The notes: a model not told the origin generated them from the letters alone. A stretch of DNA of 64,000 bases from JALHUB01 sp963719465 (GCA_963719465.1 OY970386.1:372001-436000), one strand, 5' to 3'. Shown: positions 19,986-29,664, numbered from the stretch's first letter. A program made the numbers and translations.

Positions 19986-21359
19986 TCACTCCGAGCCGTC
20001 ACCGCTCTTCGTCGAACTCCGCAGCCGCTGGTACTGCTCCCAGATACGCCGCTCCCAGCCAAGCTCGCCGGGCTCATAGTAGCGTCGGCCGCGGAGCCTT
20101 TCCGGCAGGTGCTCCTGCTCCACGCGATGCCCCGGGGACGAGTGCGCGTACTTGTAGTCGCGGCCGTAGCCGAGCTCGCGCATGAGGCCGGTGACGGCGT
20201 TGCGAAGGTGAAGCGGCACCGGGTCGTTGCGGGTCTCGCGGGCGTCGGCGACGGCGCGGCTGTAGCCCATCAACGCCGAGTTGCTCTTGGGCGCGGTCGC
20301 CAAGTAGATGGCGCATTCGGCCATCGGCAGGTAGCCCTCCGGCATGCCGACGAAGTGGACCGCCTGCTGGCAGGCCGTGGCGACAACGAGCGCCTGCGGG
20401 TCGGCCAACCCCACGTCCTCGGCGGCGAGGATGACCATTCGCCGCACGACGAACAGCGGGTCTTCGCCGGCTTCAATCATGCGCGCCAGCCAGTAGAGGG
20501 CGCCGTCGGGATCGGAGTCGCGAAGGGTCTTGATGAAGGCGGAGATGGTGTCGTAGTGGGCTTCGCCGGCCTGGTCGTAGAGGTAGGTGCGATGCTGCAG
20601 CGCCTCTTCGATGATGGCGCTGGTGATGCGGCGAACGCCCTCGTTGTCCGGCGTAGCGGCCGCCGCGGCGAGCTCGAGGGCGTTGAGGGCGATGCGGGCG
20701 TCGCCGCCGCTGCTTGCCGCGAGCTTGGCGATGACCTCGTCTTCGACGGCCAGCCCTTCGCGGCCGAGACCCCGCTCTTCGTCCGCAAGCGCCCGCCGCA
20801 GGATCGTCTCGACCTGCTGCGGCGTCAGGAGGTTCAGCGTGTAGACGCGGCTGCGGGAGAGCAGCGGGCCGATGACCTCGAACGAAGGGTTCTCGGTGGT
20901 CGCGCCGATGAGCGTGACGGTGCCCTCTTCGACGTGGGGCAGGATGACGTCCTGCTGGGCCTTGTTGAAGCGGTGGATCTCGTCGATGAAGAGGATTGTG
21001 CGCTGGCCGTACAGGCCGCGGCGGTCGCGCGCCTCGGCGACGATGCGGCGGAGGTCGCCGACGCCGGCGGTGACGGCGGAGATGGGCTCGAAGTGCGACT
21101 TCGTCTGGGCGGCGATGATGCGGGCGAGCGTCGTCTTACCGCTTCCGGGCGGGCCCCAGAAGATCATCGACGGGACCTGGTCGGACTCGATCAGGCGGCG
21201 GAGCAGGCGGTCGTCGCCGACGAGGTGCTCCTGGCCGACGAACTCGTCGAACGTGCGCGGGCGCATGCGGGCGGCGAGCGGCGCCTCGCGCTCGCTCTGG
21301 GCTCGGGCGCGCTGCTCGAACATGTCGGGGCGCGTGGGCTTCCTTCGACTTGTTGGCAT
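19986..21359 (-). CDS. rarA: Replication-associated recombination protein A (MgsA/RarA)
   Basis: 457 residues. AAA+ ATPase of the clamp-loader clade that acts at stalled replication forks. Walker A is GPPGSGKTTLAR, Walker B ILFIDEIHRFNKAQQD, and the sensor is GATTENPSFEV. The C-terminal MgsA domain carries RHVYLYDQ-like and YKYAHSSPGHRVEQEHLPE sequence. The full family length is present. It ends two bases after the NUDIX gene's stop (convergent). Confidence 0.96.
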   Translation of the reverse strand: MPTSRRKPTRPDMFEQRARAQSEREAPLAARMRPRTFDEFVGQEHLVGDDRLLRRLIESDQVPSMIFWGPPGSGKTTLARIIAAQTKSHFEPISAVTAGVGDLRRIVAEARDRRGLYGQRTILFIDEIHRFNKAQQDVILPHVEEGTVTLIGATTENPSFEVIGPLLSRSRVYTLNLLTPQQVETILRRALADEERGLGREGLAVEDEVIAKLAASSGGDARIALNALELAAAAATPDNEGVRRITSAIIEEALQHRTYLYDQAGEAHYDTISAFIKTLRDSDPDGALYWLARMIEAGEDPLFVVRRMVILAAEDVGLADPQALVVATACQQAVHFVGMPEGYLPMAECAIYLATAPKSNSALMGYSRAVADARETRNDPVPLHLRNAVTGLMRELGYGRDYKYAHSSPGHRVEQEHLPERLRGRRYYEPGELGWERRIWEQYQRLRSSTKSGDGSE

Positions 21360-21662
21360 GGTCTCACCGTCATTGTAGGCGAGTCGGAGGGGGATGACCA
21401 GCGGGCGGGAGGGCGCTTGATTGACCCATTGAATTCAATTGTTTTTTCGCACGTCCTTCTGAATCTGAACGGCGACGGGCCGAATCTGGCAAAGTTGCGC
21501 GTTTTTGCGCGATCTGGGCATTGGAGCGTAGACGAGGCATGGCGGGAGGCGACCTTCGAAGGGATATGAGGTCAGAATAGCAGAGTGGGGAAGAGATGGT
21601 AAGGGATTCGTGACACGGAGAGCCGGTCCGTCTGCCGGCCTCCTGGGTGCATGAAGGCTGGG
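21360..21662. other. Intergenic gap before the repeat array
   Basis: About 300 bases with no gene I can support. The right end leads into the first palindrome unit of the 196-bp array. Confidence 0.5.
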
Positions 21663-22642
21663 GAGTTTACTGTTCTGCGGGTTGAAACCCGCAGCCTTTT
21701 CCGCCTGATCCCGAGAGACTGTCGGTTCAGACGCGTCGGCGCTTGGTCTTGAGGCCGGTCGCGAGCTTGGTGGCGACTTCGCGGCGGACGCGCGACGGGA
21801 GGTCCGACTCGTGACGGTCGACGAAGGCGATGACGGCGTCGCGGTCGAAGGCGCTGAGGAGTTTACTGTTCTGCAGGTTGAAACCCGCAGCCTTTTCCGC
21901 CTGATCCCGAGACACTGTGGGTTCAGACGCGTCGGCGCTTGGCCTTGAGGCCGGTCGCGAGCTTGGTGGCGACTTCGCGGCGGACGCGCGACGGGAGGTC
22001 CGACTCGTGACGGTCGACGAAGGCGATGACGGCGTCGCGGTCGAAGGCGCTGAGGAGTTTACCGCTCTGCGCGTTGAAACCCGCAGCCTTTTCCGCCTGA
22101 TCCCGAGAGACTGTCGGTTCAGACGCGTCGGCGCTTGGCCTTGAGGCCGGTCGCGAGCTTGGTGGCGACTTCGCGGCGGACGCGCGACGGGAGGTCCGAC
22201 TCGTGACGGTCGACGAAGGCGATGACGGCGTCGCGGTCGAAGGCGCTGAGGAGTTTACCGCTCTGCGCGTTGAAACCCGCAGCCTTTTCCGCCTGATCCC
22301 GAGAGACTGTCGGTTCAGACGCGTCGGCGCTTGGCCTTGAGGCCGGTCGAGAGCTTGGTGGCGACTTCGCGGCGGACGCGCGACGGGAGGTCCGACTCGT
22401 GACGGTCGACGAAGGCGATGACGGCGTCGCGGTCGAAGGCGCTGAGGAGTTTACTGTTCTGCAGGTTGAAACCCGCAGCCTTTTCCGCCTGATCCCGAGA
22501 CACTGTGGGTTCAGACGCGTCGGCGCTTGGCCTTGAGGCCGGTCGCGAGCTTGGTGGCGACTTCGCGGCGGACGCGCGACGGGAGGTCCGACTCGTGACG
22601 GTCGACGAAGGCGATGACGGCGTCGCGGTCGAAGGCGCTGAG
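21663..22642 (-). repeat. Five 196-bp tandem repeats, each a palindrome element plus gene 3' tail
   Basis: Exact 196-bp spacing: the mark GTTCAGACGCG begins at 21725, 21921, 22117, 22313 and 22509. Each unit joins a roughly 62-base element containing GTTGAAACCCGCAGCC to about 134 bases encoding the last 44 residues of a DNA alkylation repair protein (FVDRHESDLPSRVRREVATK). Sub-types recur: element versions in units 2 and 5 match each other, as do those in units 3 and 4, which points to duplication of blocks of units. The first element (near 21676) can form a perfect CTGCGGG-TTGAAA-CCCGCAG hairpin. Confidence 0.92.
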
Positions 22643-22783
22643 GGCGCGGAGGTCGGGGACGGAGACGCCGATGACCTCCATTGCGGTCGGGAAGTAGGTG
22701 GTGGCGATGCGCTGTCGCTCCGGGCCGGCGACGGCGCGGAGGCGGGCGTCGATTTCGGCGGCAAGGGCGGCGATCTCAACCAA
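22511..22783 (-). pseudogene. DNA alkylation repair protein (AlkD-like), internally deleted
   Basis: About 90 codons from the TTG at 22783. The N-terminal part (IDARLRAVAGPERQRIATTY, then FPTAMEVIGVSVPDLR) and the C-terminal part (FVDRHESDLPSRVRREVATK) are typical of the HEAT-repeat AlkD family, which excises alkylated bases. The family is usually 220-240 residues, and the middle is missing: PDLR joins directly to ALSAFDRDAV. The last 44 codons are those repeated in the downstream array. Probably inactive. Confidence 0.7.
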
Positions 22784-23684
22784 GGTTCCGCCCCCCGGGG
22801 GCCGCGGAATTGCCGCGTGAAGCGAGTCTGGCCCGCCCGAGCTCGCGAGGCAAGTCAATCGTGCCCACCTTCGTCCGCAGTTCCTCATATCGGTCGACCG
22901 GATAAGCAAGGGCGAGGAAGGACGTGGGCTTTGTCGGATCGCCTGCAATCTCAGGGGGATCGAATCCTCCGATGAACACTAATGATGGCCTCGGCGGTTG
23001 CGTGAAGTCGGGGATGTGCTGCCCCTCAATAACTAGGTAGGTAGCCGAACCGGGAGTTGCCTTCGGTGCCGCGAGAAGTACGCCGCGCCCGGTTCTGCCA
23101 AGACTGGAACCCTCGATGTTCAGAACTGGCCCGGCAGTACGGCCTGTTACCATCTCGCGCAATCTGCGCTTGTTGTAGCAGCGGATTACGAATTTCATGG
23201 CGCCGAACTCTGAATTGGTGGCGTCGAATGTAACCGTGTGGTCGCTGAGTGGAGCACAATCTCCGCTCGTCCATTGATCTGGCCGAGCGGTTTCGTCTTC
23301 GTCGAAAGCCGCAAGCCGGTCGACATGGATTGTGCACAAGTGTCCGCTTGCCACGCTCAGCGGCACCGATTGTTTTCGGATTTCCGAAGCGACCTTCCCC
23401 GTCTGAGAGAACAGGGCCAATCCGCTCCGATGGTGGTCATACTTGACCAGGTGAGAGGTTACCTTCCCTTTCTCCCCTAGATTCACCTTCAACGGTCCGG
23501 TCAGAGGTGGATGCGACACTACTCCAACCACGCCTCGCGCCTGCTGAAAATAGGGGAAGGCTATCCAAACGCTGCCGTCAGAGCCCGCAAATCCCAGCCT
23601 AAGAATCTTCCTCAACGTCCCAGGGAGTGCGACGCGGATGGTGAATCTCTGGGCGCGCAGCGGTATCAGTTGGGTTACGGGCAT
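22776..23684 (-). CDS. Hypothetical protein
   Basis: 302 codons from an ATG at 23684 (MPVTQLIPLRAQRF). The sequence is a mixed alpha/beta soluble protein without membrane helix or signal peptide, with conserved-looking stretches such as FVIRCYNKRRLREMV and FLALAYPVDRYEEL. I do not recognise a family. Its 3' end overlaps the start of the AlkD remnant by a few bases. It lies between two scarred gene tails, so it may have arrived by recombination. Confidence 0.55.
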   Translation of the reverse strand: MPVTQLIPLRAQRFTIRVALPGTLRKILRLGFAGSDGSVWIAFPYFQQARGVVGVVSHPPLTGPLKVNLGEKGKVTSHLVKYDHHRSGLALFSQTGKVASEIRKQSVPLSVASGHLCTIHVDRLAAFDEDETARPDQWTSGDCAPLSDHTVTFDATNSEFGAMKFVIRCYNKRRLREMVTGRTAGPVLNIEGSSLGRTGRGVLLAAPKATPGSATYLVIEGQHIPDFTQPPRPSLVFIGGFDPPEIAGDPTKPTSFLALAYPVDRYEELRTKVGTIDLPRELGRARLASRGNSAAPGGRNLG

Positions 23685-23699
23685 CTCGCCCTCGCGTTG

Positions 23700-23796
23700 T
23701 TAGCCAGCCAGCCAGATGCGCTATCGTGACGCCTTCGCCGCCTTCTTCCCGCGGCGCGAAGTCGTAGTCCTTGACCAGCGGATGCGAGAATAGCAC
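23700..23796 (-). repeat. Detached copy of the mutS2 3' tail (copy 3)
   Basis: Encodes the end of MutS2 (HPLVKDYDFAPREEGGEG, then VTIAHLA) in an isolated position. It matches the mutS2 end at 26417-26510 closely but is more diverged than the copy at 23954. Confidence 0.8.
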
Positions 23797-23833
23797 ATCC
23801 AGCACAGGCGGGACACAGGTGGCCGCTACCGCC

Positions 23834-24038
23834 GCGCGAAGAGTGGCGCTTCTTTTCCCACCCTCCCGCCCTAGGGGGGTTATTCTGGAATCAGGGGGAC
23901 ACCCCCTGAAACCCCCGGCAGAGGGGGCCCTCTGCACTCCCGAGCAGGCGGTTCTAGCTCGCGAGGTGGGCGATGGTGACGCTTTCGCCGCCCTCTTCAC
24001 GAGGCGCGAAGTCGAAGTCCCGTGACCGGCGGATGCGA
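23834..24038 (-). repeat. Detached mutS2 tail with downstream palindromes (copy 2)
   Basis: About 200 bases that align without gaps to 26297-26500 at an offset of 2463. It includes the mutS2 stop (23954), the last codons, and the downstream block with a TCAGGGGG-ACA-CCCCCTGA palindrome (23891-23909). The segment between the two copies carries the PEP-utiliser gene. Confidence 0.9.
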
Positions 24039-24079
24039 GAATAACACGTTTGAAGAAGCTCTGCTAGAGAGGAGCCTGC

Positions 24080-24104
24080 TCCTCGATGGTGACGGTGCCG
24101 CTGG
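24080..24104 (-). repeat. Detached copy of the PEP-utiliser gene tail
   Basis: 25 bases matching 24488-24512 at 23 of 25 positions; they encode SGTVTIE near the end of the PEP-utiliser protein. Confidence 0.65.
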
Positions 24105-24477
24105 GAGAGGGCGCTGCTGCCGCCGCCGCAGACAAGCGTTGTTTTTCCCACGTCCCACCCTAGAACCGTCGGAAACCAAGGGAGGTCTACCTCCCGGGGT
24201 TCCTGCGCTAACGCTTTCGGTATTCGACGGCCGAAGGAGCGAAGCGACTGAGGCCCCCAGTATGCGCGGTCGGACGTTAGTGAGTGAACAGCTTTCGCAT
24301 GCCTGCACGGCGTAGTCCAGCCCGAAGGGTTGGGCGTGCGGGGGCAAGGGACGCGGCGTCGCGCGACGGGCGACGGGGAGGTCTAAAGACCTCCCCTACA
24401 TTGGTCCGCCAACGTCGGGTTGCTGGCGTGTTCGCGGAGGGGCGCGTCTATTTCGCCGGCGAGGGCGGCAACGTCGG
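24105..24477. other. Intergenic gap with GGGGAGGTCT palindrome
   Basis: No supported gene. A perfect 10-bp stem GGGGAGGTCT/AGACCTCCCC (24375-24396) and a related GGAGGTCTACCTCC stretch near 24180 look like members of a dispersed palindromic family. Confidence 0.6.
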
Positions 24478-26186
24478 TCAAGGGGAATCCTCAATAGTGA
24501 CGGTGCCGCTGGAGCCGTCGACGGTGATGATCTGGCCGGTCCGAATGCACTGCGTCGCGGTCTTGACGCCGACGACCGCCGGCAAGCCGTACTCCCGCGC
24601 GACGATGGAGCCGTGCGACAGCGTGCCGCCGATGTCGACGACAAGGCCGGCCACAACGACGAACAGCGGCGTCCAGGCGGCATCGGTCACGGGCGCGACG
24701 AGTATCTCGCCGCGCTTGACCTCGACGTTGTCGCGCGGGTCGTGGACGACGCGGGCGGGGCCGGTTGCGCGCCCCGGCGAGACGGGCAGGCCGCGCAACA
24801 CCTGGCCGGCAGCCGAGGTGGGAGCGGCGTCCAGCGGCAGCGGGCGACCGGCGAAGACGTTGGGAAGGATGACGCAGCGGTTTCGTTGCTCTTCCTCGCG
24901 GCGCCGAAAGACGATGGCCGCAGCGTCCTCCCGATCGAGCGTGCCCTGCGCCAGGTCCGCCGTCTCGTCCAACGTCAGGTAGTAGACGTTGTCGGGCCCG
25001 GCGAGCTTCGCGTCCGCGGCCAGACGGTCGCTAAGCTCGCGGGCAAGGCGGCGAAAGTGGTCGTTGGCGCGAATGAGGAGCGACTTCGTGCGCTCGCGTC
25101 GGGTGAGGCTGTTGCGGGCCTGGCTGAGCGCCCAGCGGAACGACCAGCGCCTCCGCCAGCCCACTCGCCGCATGGCGTCTTGCTCGGCGACTTCGCGTTC
25201 GCCGCGCTGGCGCTCGGCCAGCAGGTAGGGGTCGCCCGCGGGGCCGGCCTGAAGGTAACTCCGGACAATCAGCAGTAGGGAGGGGACGTCTCGGCCCAGG
25301 TGGGGCTGGAGAGGTCGCCTTCGCGGACGGCGCGATGTCCGTGGATCGCGAGGAGGCCGGCCAGGCTGTTGCGGAAAGCGGCGACGGCGTCGGCGTTGAG
25401 GGCGTTGAGATTCGCTTCGATGTCAGCGCCGTCGCCGGCTGCGAATGCTTCAGATAGCGTTGGCGAGGCGGCGACCAGACGCGAGAGGTCCCAGAGGCCA
25501 AAGGCGGGGCGCGAGCTCTCGACGCTGCTTGCGCTGCAGAGCGTGGCGTGGAGCGAGCCATCCGCGTCGTCGAGCCAGTCTTTCGTGCGGTGCCAGAGGC
25601 GCTCGAAGGCAAGGCCGGCGGTCGCGGAGGCGACGAGGTGAACGCTGGCATGCGGGGCGACGCGGTCGCGTCCGTTGCGGACCGCGGCGACAAGCTGCTC
25701 GACCGAGAGGTGGGCCAGCGGCGGTGCCTCTTCCTTCGATTCGTTCGCCTCGACGACGCGCTGGAAATCGTCTATCTCCTTCGGCAAGCGGAACCAGACC
25801 CAGAGGACGCGCAGAGCGACGACGAAGCGATTGAGACGCTCGCCAAGCGAGATGTGCTGCGGCACCGGCTCCGAGCGGGCGGCGCCGAACCACTGCTCGT
25901 CGAGCCCCTCATTTCCCGAGCTCTTGCTGGCGGCTTCTCGGAGGAGGGAGGAGTTGAGGAAGGGGCGGCCATAGAAGAGGCCTATGAAAGGGTCGGGGTT
26001 CTGGACCTTGATGCCCGCCCGTCGGGTCATACGGCGCCACGCCTGGTCGAGGACGTCGGCGATGAGCGACCAGGATAGCGGTGAAAGGGCGCCGGGGAGC
26101 ACTTCCTGGACGTTGGCCGAAGTCCAGACCGTACCGGGGTGCGGCGCAGTGTCGAACTCACATTCGACGGTGATGGCTGTGTCCAT
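24478..26186 (-). CDS. PEP-utilising mobile-domain protein, one frameshift
   Basis: Two frames join near 25285 if one base is added (SPTWAED-VPSLLL). The C terminus has the swivelling phosphohistidine domain of PEP synthase/rifampin phosphotransferase: GLPVSPGRATGPARVV and GGTLSHGSIVAREYGLPAVV, with the phospho-His in TLSHG. The N-terminal ATP-grasp domain is missing; the first part (MDTAITVECEFDTAPHPG...) is a helical region like the middle of Rph-type enzymes. It may work with a separate ATP-binding partner or be a decayed gene. It sits between two mutS2 tail copies. Confidence 0.7.
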
Positions 26187-26296
26187 GCGGGCTCTCCAAC
26201 CGGCTTCGGTTCCCGCATGTTAACACATGTTAACGAAAGCGAAATGGGTCGGAGTCTCGCCGGCTCCCGGCTGCGGCGGTCGGCCCGGCTGCCGCT

Positions 26297-26416
26297 GCGC
26301 GAAGAGTGGCGCTTCTTTTCCCGCCCTCCCGCCCTAGGGGGGTTATTCTGGAATCAGGGGGACACCCCCTGAAACCCCCGGCAGAGGAGGCCCTCTGCAC
26401 TCCCGAGCAGGCGGTT
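26297..26416. repeat. Palindrome block downstream of mutS2
   Basis: Two hairpins, TCAGGGGG-ACA-CCCCCTGA (26354-26372) and GCAGAGG...CCTCTGC (26381-26398), directly after the mutS2 stop. The same block follows the detached tail at 23954. It may also serve as terminator. Confidence 0.7.
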
Positions 26417-28798
26417 CTAGCTCGCCAGGTGGGCGATGGTGACGCCTTCGCCGCCCTCTTCACGCGGGGCGAAGTCGTAGTCCTTCACGAGCGGATGCGT
26501 CGAGAGCATCTGCCGGACGGCGCGGGCCAGCGTCCCGGTCCCTTTGCCGTGGACGATGCGCACCCACGGCAGGCCGGCGCGGAAGGCGTCGTCGAGGTAC
26601 TTGTCGAGGTCGGGCAGCACCTGGTCGGGCAGGCCGCCGCGAATGTGAAGCTCCATCGGCACGGATGAAGGCGGCGGCGGCGCGACGGGCGCGGTGCCTC
26701 CGACGACGGGGCCGTGCGCCTTGACGCGCTGCACCTTCTCGACCTTCTTGAGCGGCACCTGGCTGTGCAGCGAGCCGAGCCTTATCGCTACCTCACCCTT
26801 CTCGTCCGGCGGCGACAGCGCCTCGCCGAAGCGGCCGAGCCCGCGCACCCAGACGATATCGCCGGGCTGTATCTCCTCCGGCAGGACGAGATCGCCTCCC
26901 TTTCGATGGCGGCGCCTGGGCGACGGCGGCGGCGGCTTAAGCGCCTCGGTGACGGCTTCGGCGGCGGCGATCTTCTCGGCGGCGGCCTCCGGCTTCTGGC
27001 GCTCGATGCGACGGCCGGCGTGGGCAAGGAGCTGGCGGACGCGCATCAGCTCTTCCTCGGCCTCGTTGCGGGCGTGGGCCAGGATCTGCTCGCGCTCCTC
27101 TTCGATGGCGTCGAGCTTCTCTTCCAGGCGCAGGCGTATCTCCTCCGCCTCCTTGCGGGCGAGCATCTCGGCGCGGCGGGAATCGGCGGCGGCGGTGCGC
27201 TCGCGCTGGATCTCGGCGAGCAGGCTCTCGGCGTGGGCGCGCTCGGGCTCGATGGTGCCGCGGGCGGCGTCGACGATGTCTTTCGGCAGGCCGAGGCGCT
27301 CGGCGATGGCGAGGGCGTTGCTTGAGCCCGGCAGGCCGATGGCGATGCGATAGATGGGGGCCAGCGTCTCGGTGTCGAACTCGACCGACGCGTTCATGAT
27401 GCCGCTGGTGGCGTGAGCGAAGACCTTGAGCTCGCCGTGGTGGGTCGTCGCGACCGTCAGGCAGCCGATGGTCAGGACACGGTCCAGGAGGGCCTGCGCC
27501 AGGGCGGCGCCTTCGTCAGGGTCGGTGCCGGCGCCCAGCTCGTCGAGGAGGACGAGGCTGTTGGCGCCGGCGGACGCGAGGATGCCGATGATGTTCGTCA
27601 TGTGGCTGCTGAAGGTGGAGAGCGACTGCTCGATGCTCTGCTCGTCGCCGATGTCGGCGAAGACGGCGTCGAAGACGGGCAGGCGGCTGCCGGCGTCGGC
27701 GGGCACGGGCAGGCCGGCCTGGGCCATGGCGCTCAGCAGCCCGATGGTCTTGAGCGCGACGGTCTTGCCGCCGGTGTTCGGGCCGGTGATGAGCAACACG
27801 CTGTAGTTGCCGCCGACGGAGAGCGAGACGGGGACGACTTCGCCGCGGAGCAGCGGATGACGGGCGTTGACGAGGTAAAGCGACTCGGGCGGGCGCGCCA
27901 GCCAGGGCTGCGACTCGCCGTCGTAGGGCAGCTCCGTCGCGGCGAGCTCTTCGGCGAGAGCGGCCTTGGCGAACGTGAGGTCGATCTCGGCCAGCGATTC
28001 TATGTTGACGCCGATGGCGTGGGCGTTGCGGCCGACGAGGGCGCTGAGGCGTCGGAGGACGCGTTCGACCTCGCGCTGCTCCTCGGCCTGCGTCTCGCGC
28101 CACGTGTTGCCGAGGTCGACGACGGCGAGGGGCTCGACGAAGACGGTGGCGCCGCTGGCCGAGACGTCGTGGATGATGCCGCGCACCTGGCTGCCGGCCT
28201 CGACCTTGATGGGGATGACGTAGCGCCCATCGCGCAGGGTGATGATGGGCTCCTGGATGGCGGCGCGCATGTCGGGGGCGGTCAGCAGCTCCTGGAGCTT
28301 GGCGTACAGGCGTTCGTGGACGGTGTGGAGGTCGCGGCGGATGATGGCGAGCGCCGGGCTGGCGGCGTCGGCGACCTCAGCGCGCGGCGTGATGCAGCGG
28401 TAGACCTCCGACGCGACTTCGCCGAGGCCGGTGATGCGCTCCGCTATCTCGGCGAGGAGCGGCAGGCCGTCGGCGTGAACGAGCGACTCTCTGAGCGAGC
28501 GGCCGGCCGCCAGCGTGTTCGCAATGTCGAGCAGCTCCGTCGGTTCGAGGACGCCGCCCAGGTTGGCCTTGTTCGCGAGCTGGCGGATGTCGTGGACGCC
28601 GCCGAGGCCGCTGCGGGGCTGCGACTCGCGGAGGCGTCGCGCTTCGGCGGTCAGACGCTGGTTGCGGATGACCTCGTCGTAATCGCTCGAGGGGCGCAGC
28701 GCTAACGTCAGGTCGCGGCCGGCGGAGAAGGAGGTGTGCTTGGCGAGGCGGGCCAGCACCTTCTCGAATTCGAGCGTCGCGAGGGTCTTCTCGTCCAT
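26417..28798 (-). CDS. mutS2: MutS2 family endonuclease
   Basis: 793 residues, full length. MutS2 suppresses homologous recombination or acts on collided ribosomes, depending on the organism. The core has Walker A ITGPNTGGKTVALK, then LLDELGAGTDPDEGAAL and TTHHGELK. A long coiled coil (about 510-630) is followed by a KOW-like segment and the C-terminal Smr nuclease domain. Smr motifs read LHIRG in place of the common LDLRG, and HGKGTGTLA. The last 30 codons exist as two detached copies at 23.7-24.0 kb. Confidence 0.95.
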   Translation of the reverse strand: MDEKTLATLEFEKVLARLAKHTSFSAGRDLTLALRPSSDYDEVIRNQRLTAEARRLRESQPRSGLGGVHDIRQLANKANLGGVLEPTELLDIANTLAAGRSLRESLVHADGLPLLAEIAERITGLGEVASEVYRCITPRAEVADAASPALAIIRRDLHTVHERLYAKLQELLTAPDMRAAIQEPIITLRDGRYVIPIKVEAGSQVRGIIHDVSASGATVFVEPLAVVDLGNTWRETQAEEQREVERVLRRLSALVGRNAHAIGVNIESLAEIDLTFAKAALAEELAATELPYDGESQPWLARPPESLYLVNARHPLLRGEVVPVSLSVGGNYSVLLITGPNTGGKTVALKTIGLLSAMAQAGLPVPADAGSRLPVFDAVFADIGDEQSIEQSLSTFSSHMTNIIGILASAGANSLVLLDELGAGTDPDEGAALAQALLDRVLTIGCLTVATTHHGELKVFAHATSGIMNASVEFDTETLAPIYRIAIGLPGSSNALAIAERLGLPKDIVDAARGTIEPERAHAESLLAEIQRERTAAADSRRAEMLARKEAEEIRLRLEEKLDAIEEEREQILAHARNEAEEELMRVRQLLAHAGRRIERQKPEAAAEKIAAAEAVTEALKPPPPSPRRRHRKGGDLVLPEEIQPGDIVWVRGLGRFGEALSPPDEKGEVAIRLGSLHSQVPLKKVEKVQRVKAHGPVVGGTAPVAPPPPSSVPMELHIRGGLPDQVLPDLDKYLDDAFRAGLPWVRIVHGKGTGTLARAVRQMLSTHPLVKDYDFAPREEGGEGVTIAHLAS

Positions 28799-28842
28799 GG
28801 GAGTGTATTGTAGCAGGTTCGGGGGCTCGAACGAGAGGCCGG

Positions 28843-29664
28843 CTAGTCGAGGGAGAGCCAGAGGCGATAGAGGCGGCGTCGCGGGAGGCCGTAGCGCCGC
28901 GAGAGTTCCGCCGTCGCGGCCTGGGCGCCGAGTCCCTGTTGGCGCAGGCGTCGCATGTCGTCGATGACGGCGGGCGGGAGCGCCTCGTCGTCGGAAGAAG
29001 CGGCGGGAGCGCCGGCGATGACGAGGGTGAACTCGCCGCGCGGCTCGACGAAATGCGACAAGGCGTCGGAAACGCGGCCGCGGAAGACCTCCTCGTACAG
29101 CTTCGTCAGCTCGCGGCAGACGGCGACATCGCGGTCGCCCAGCGCCTCCCGGGCGTCAGCGAGCGTCTGGCGCAGGCGATGCGGCGCCTCGAAGGCGACG
29201 AGCGTCTCTTCGCGCGCGGCGAGCGATTGCAGGAGACGCCGGCGTTCCGCTGCCTGGCGCGGCAGGAAGCCGAGATAGGTGAAGGCGCGCGTCGGAAGGC
29301 CGGCGGCGGCGAGCGCCGTCGTAATCGCCGACGGGCCGGGCACGGGGACGACGGAGAAGCCGGCGGCATAAGCGGCGCGGACGAGGTCCTGCCCCGGGTC
29401 GCTGATGGCGGGCATGCCGGCTTCGGAGACGAGCGCAACGTCGCCACGGGCGAGTTTGTCGAGGACGACGGGCGTCTTCGCGCGCTTGTTGCGGTCGTTG
29501 TAGCTGGTCAGGGGCGTGTGGATGTCGTAGTGGGAGAGGAGCTTGCGGGTCGTGCGGGTGTCCTCGGCCGCGATGAGGCTGACCTCTTTCAGCGTTCGCA
29601 GGGCGCGCAGGGTCACGTCTTCGAGGTTGCCGATCGGCGTTGCGACGAGGTAGAGCGTCCCCAT
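28843..29664 (-). CDS. rsmI: 16S rRNA (cytidine-1402-2'-O)-methyltransferase
   Basis: 273 residues. It methylates the ribose of C1402 in the decoding centre of 16S rRNA using S-adenosylmethionine. The start GTLYLVATPIGNLEDVTLRA, AAEDTRTTRKLLSHY, and VSEAGMPAISDPG followed by VPVPGPSAITTALAAAGLP are the family hallmarks of the tetrapyrrole-methylase fold. Lies 44 bases upstream of mutS2 on the same strand. Confidence 0.96.
   Translation of the reverse strand: MGTLYLVATPIGNLEDVTLRALRTLKEVSLIAAEDTRTTRKLLSHYDIHTPLTSYNDRNKRAKTPVVLDKLARGDVALVSEAGMPAISDPGQDLVRAAYAAGFSVVPVPGPSAITTALAAAGLPTRAFTYLGFLPRQAAERRRLLQSLAAREETLVAFEAPHRLRQTLADAREALGDRDVAVCRELTKLYEEVFRGRVSDALSHFVEPRGEFTLVIAGAPAASSDDEALPPAVIDDMRRLRQQGLGAQAATAELSRRYGLPRRRLYRLWLSLD

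Noticed and set aside
21663..22642. CRISPR array
   Set aside because: The repeats are 196 bp and contiguous with coding sequence; there are no short repeats with unique spacers.
27413..28705. 430-codon plus-strand frame opposite mutS2
   Set aside because: Shadow of mutS2 with no domain-like sequence; high-GC genes often give such frames.
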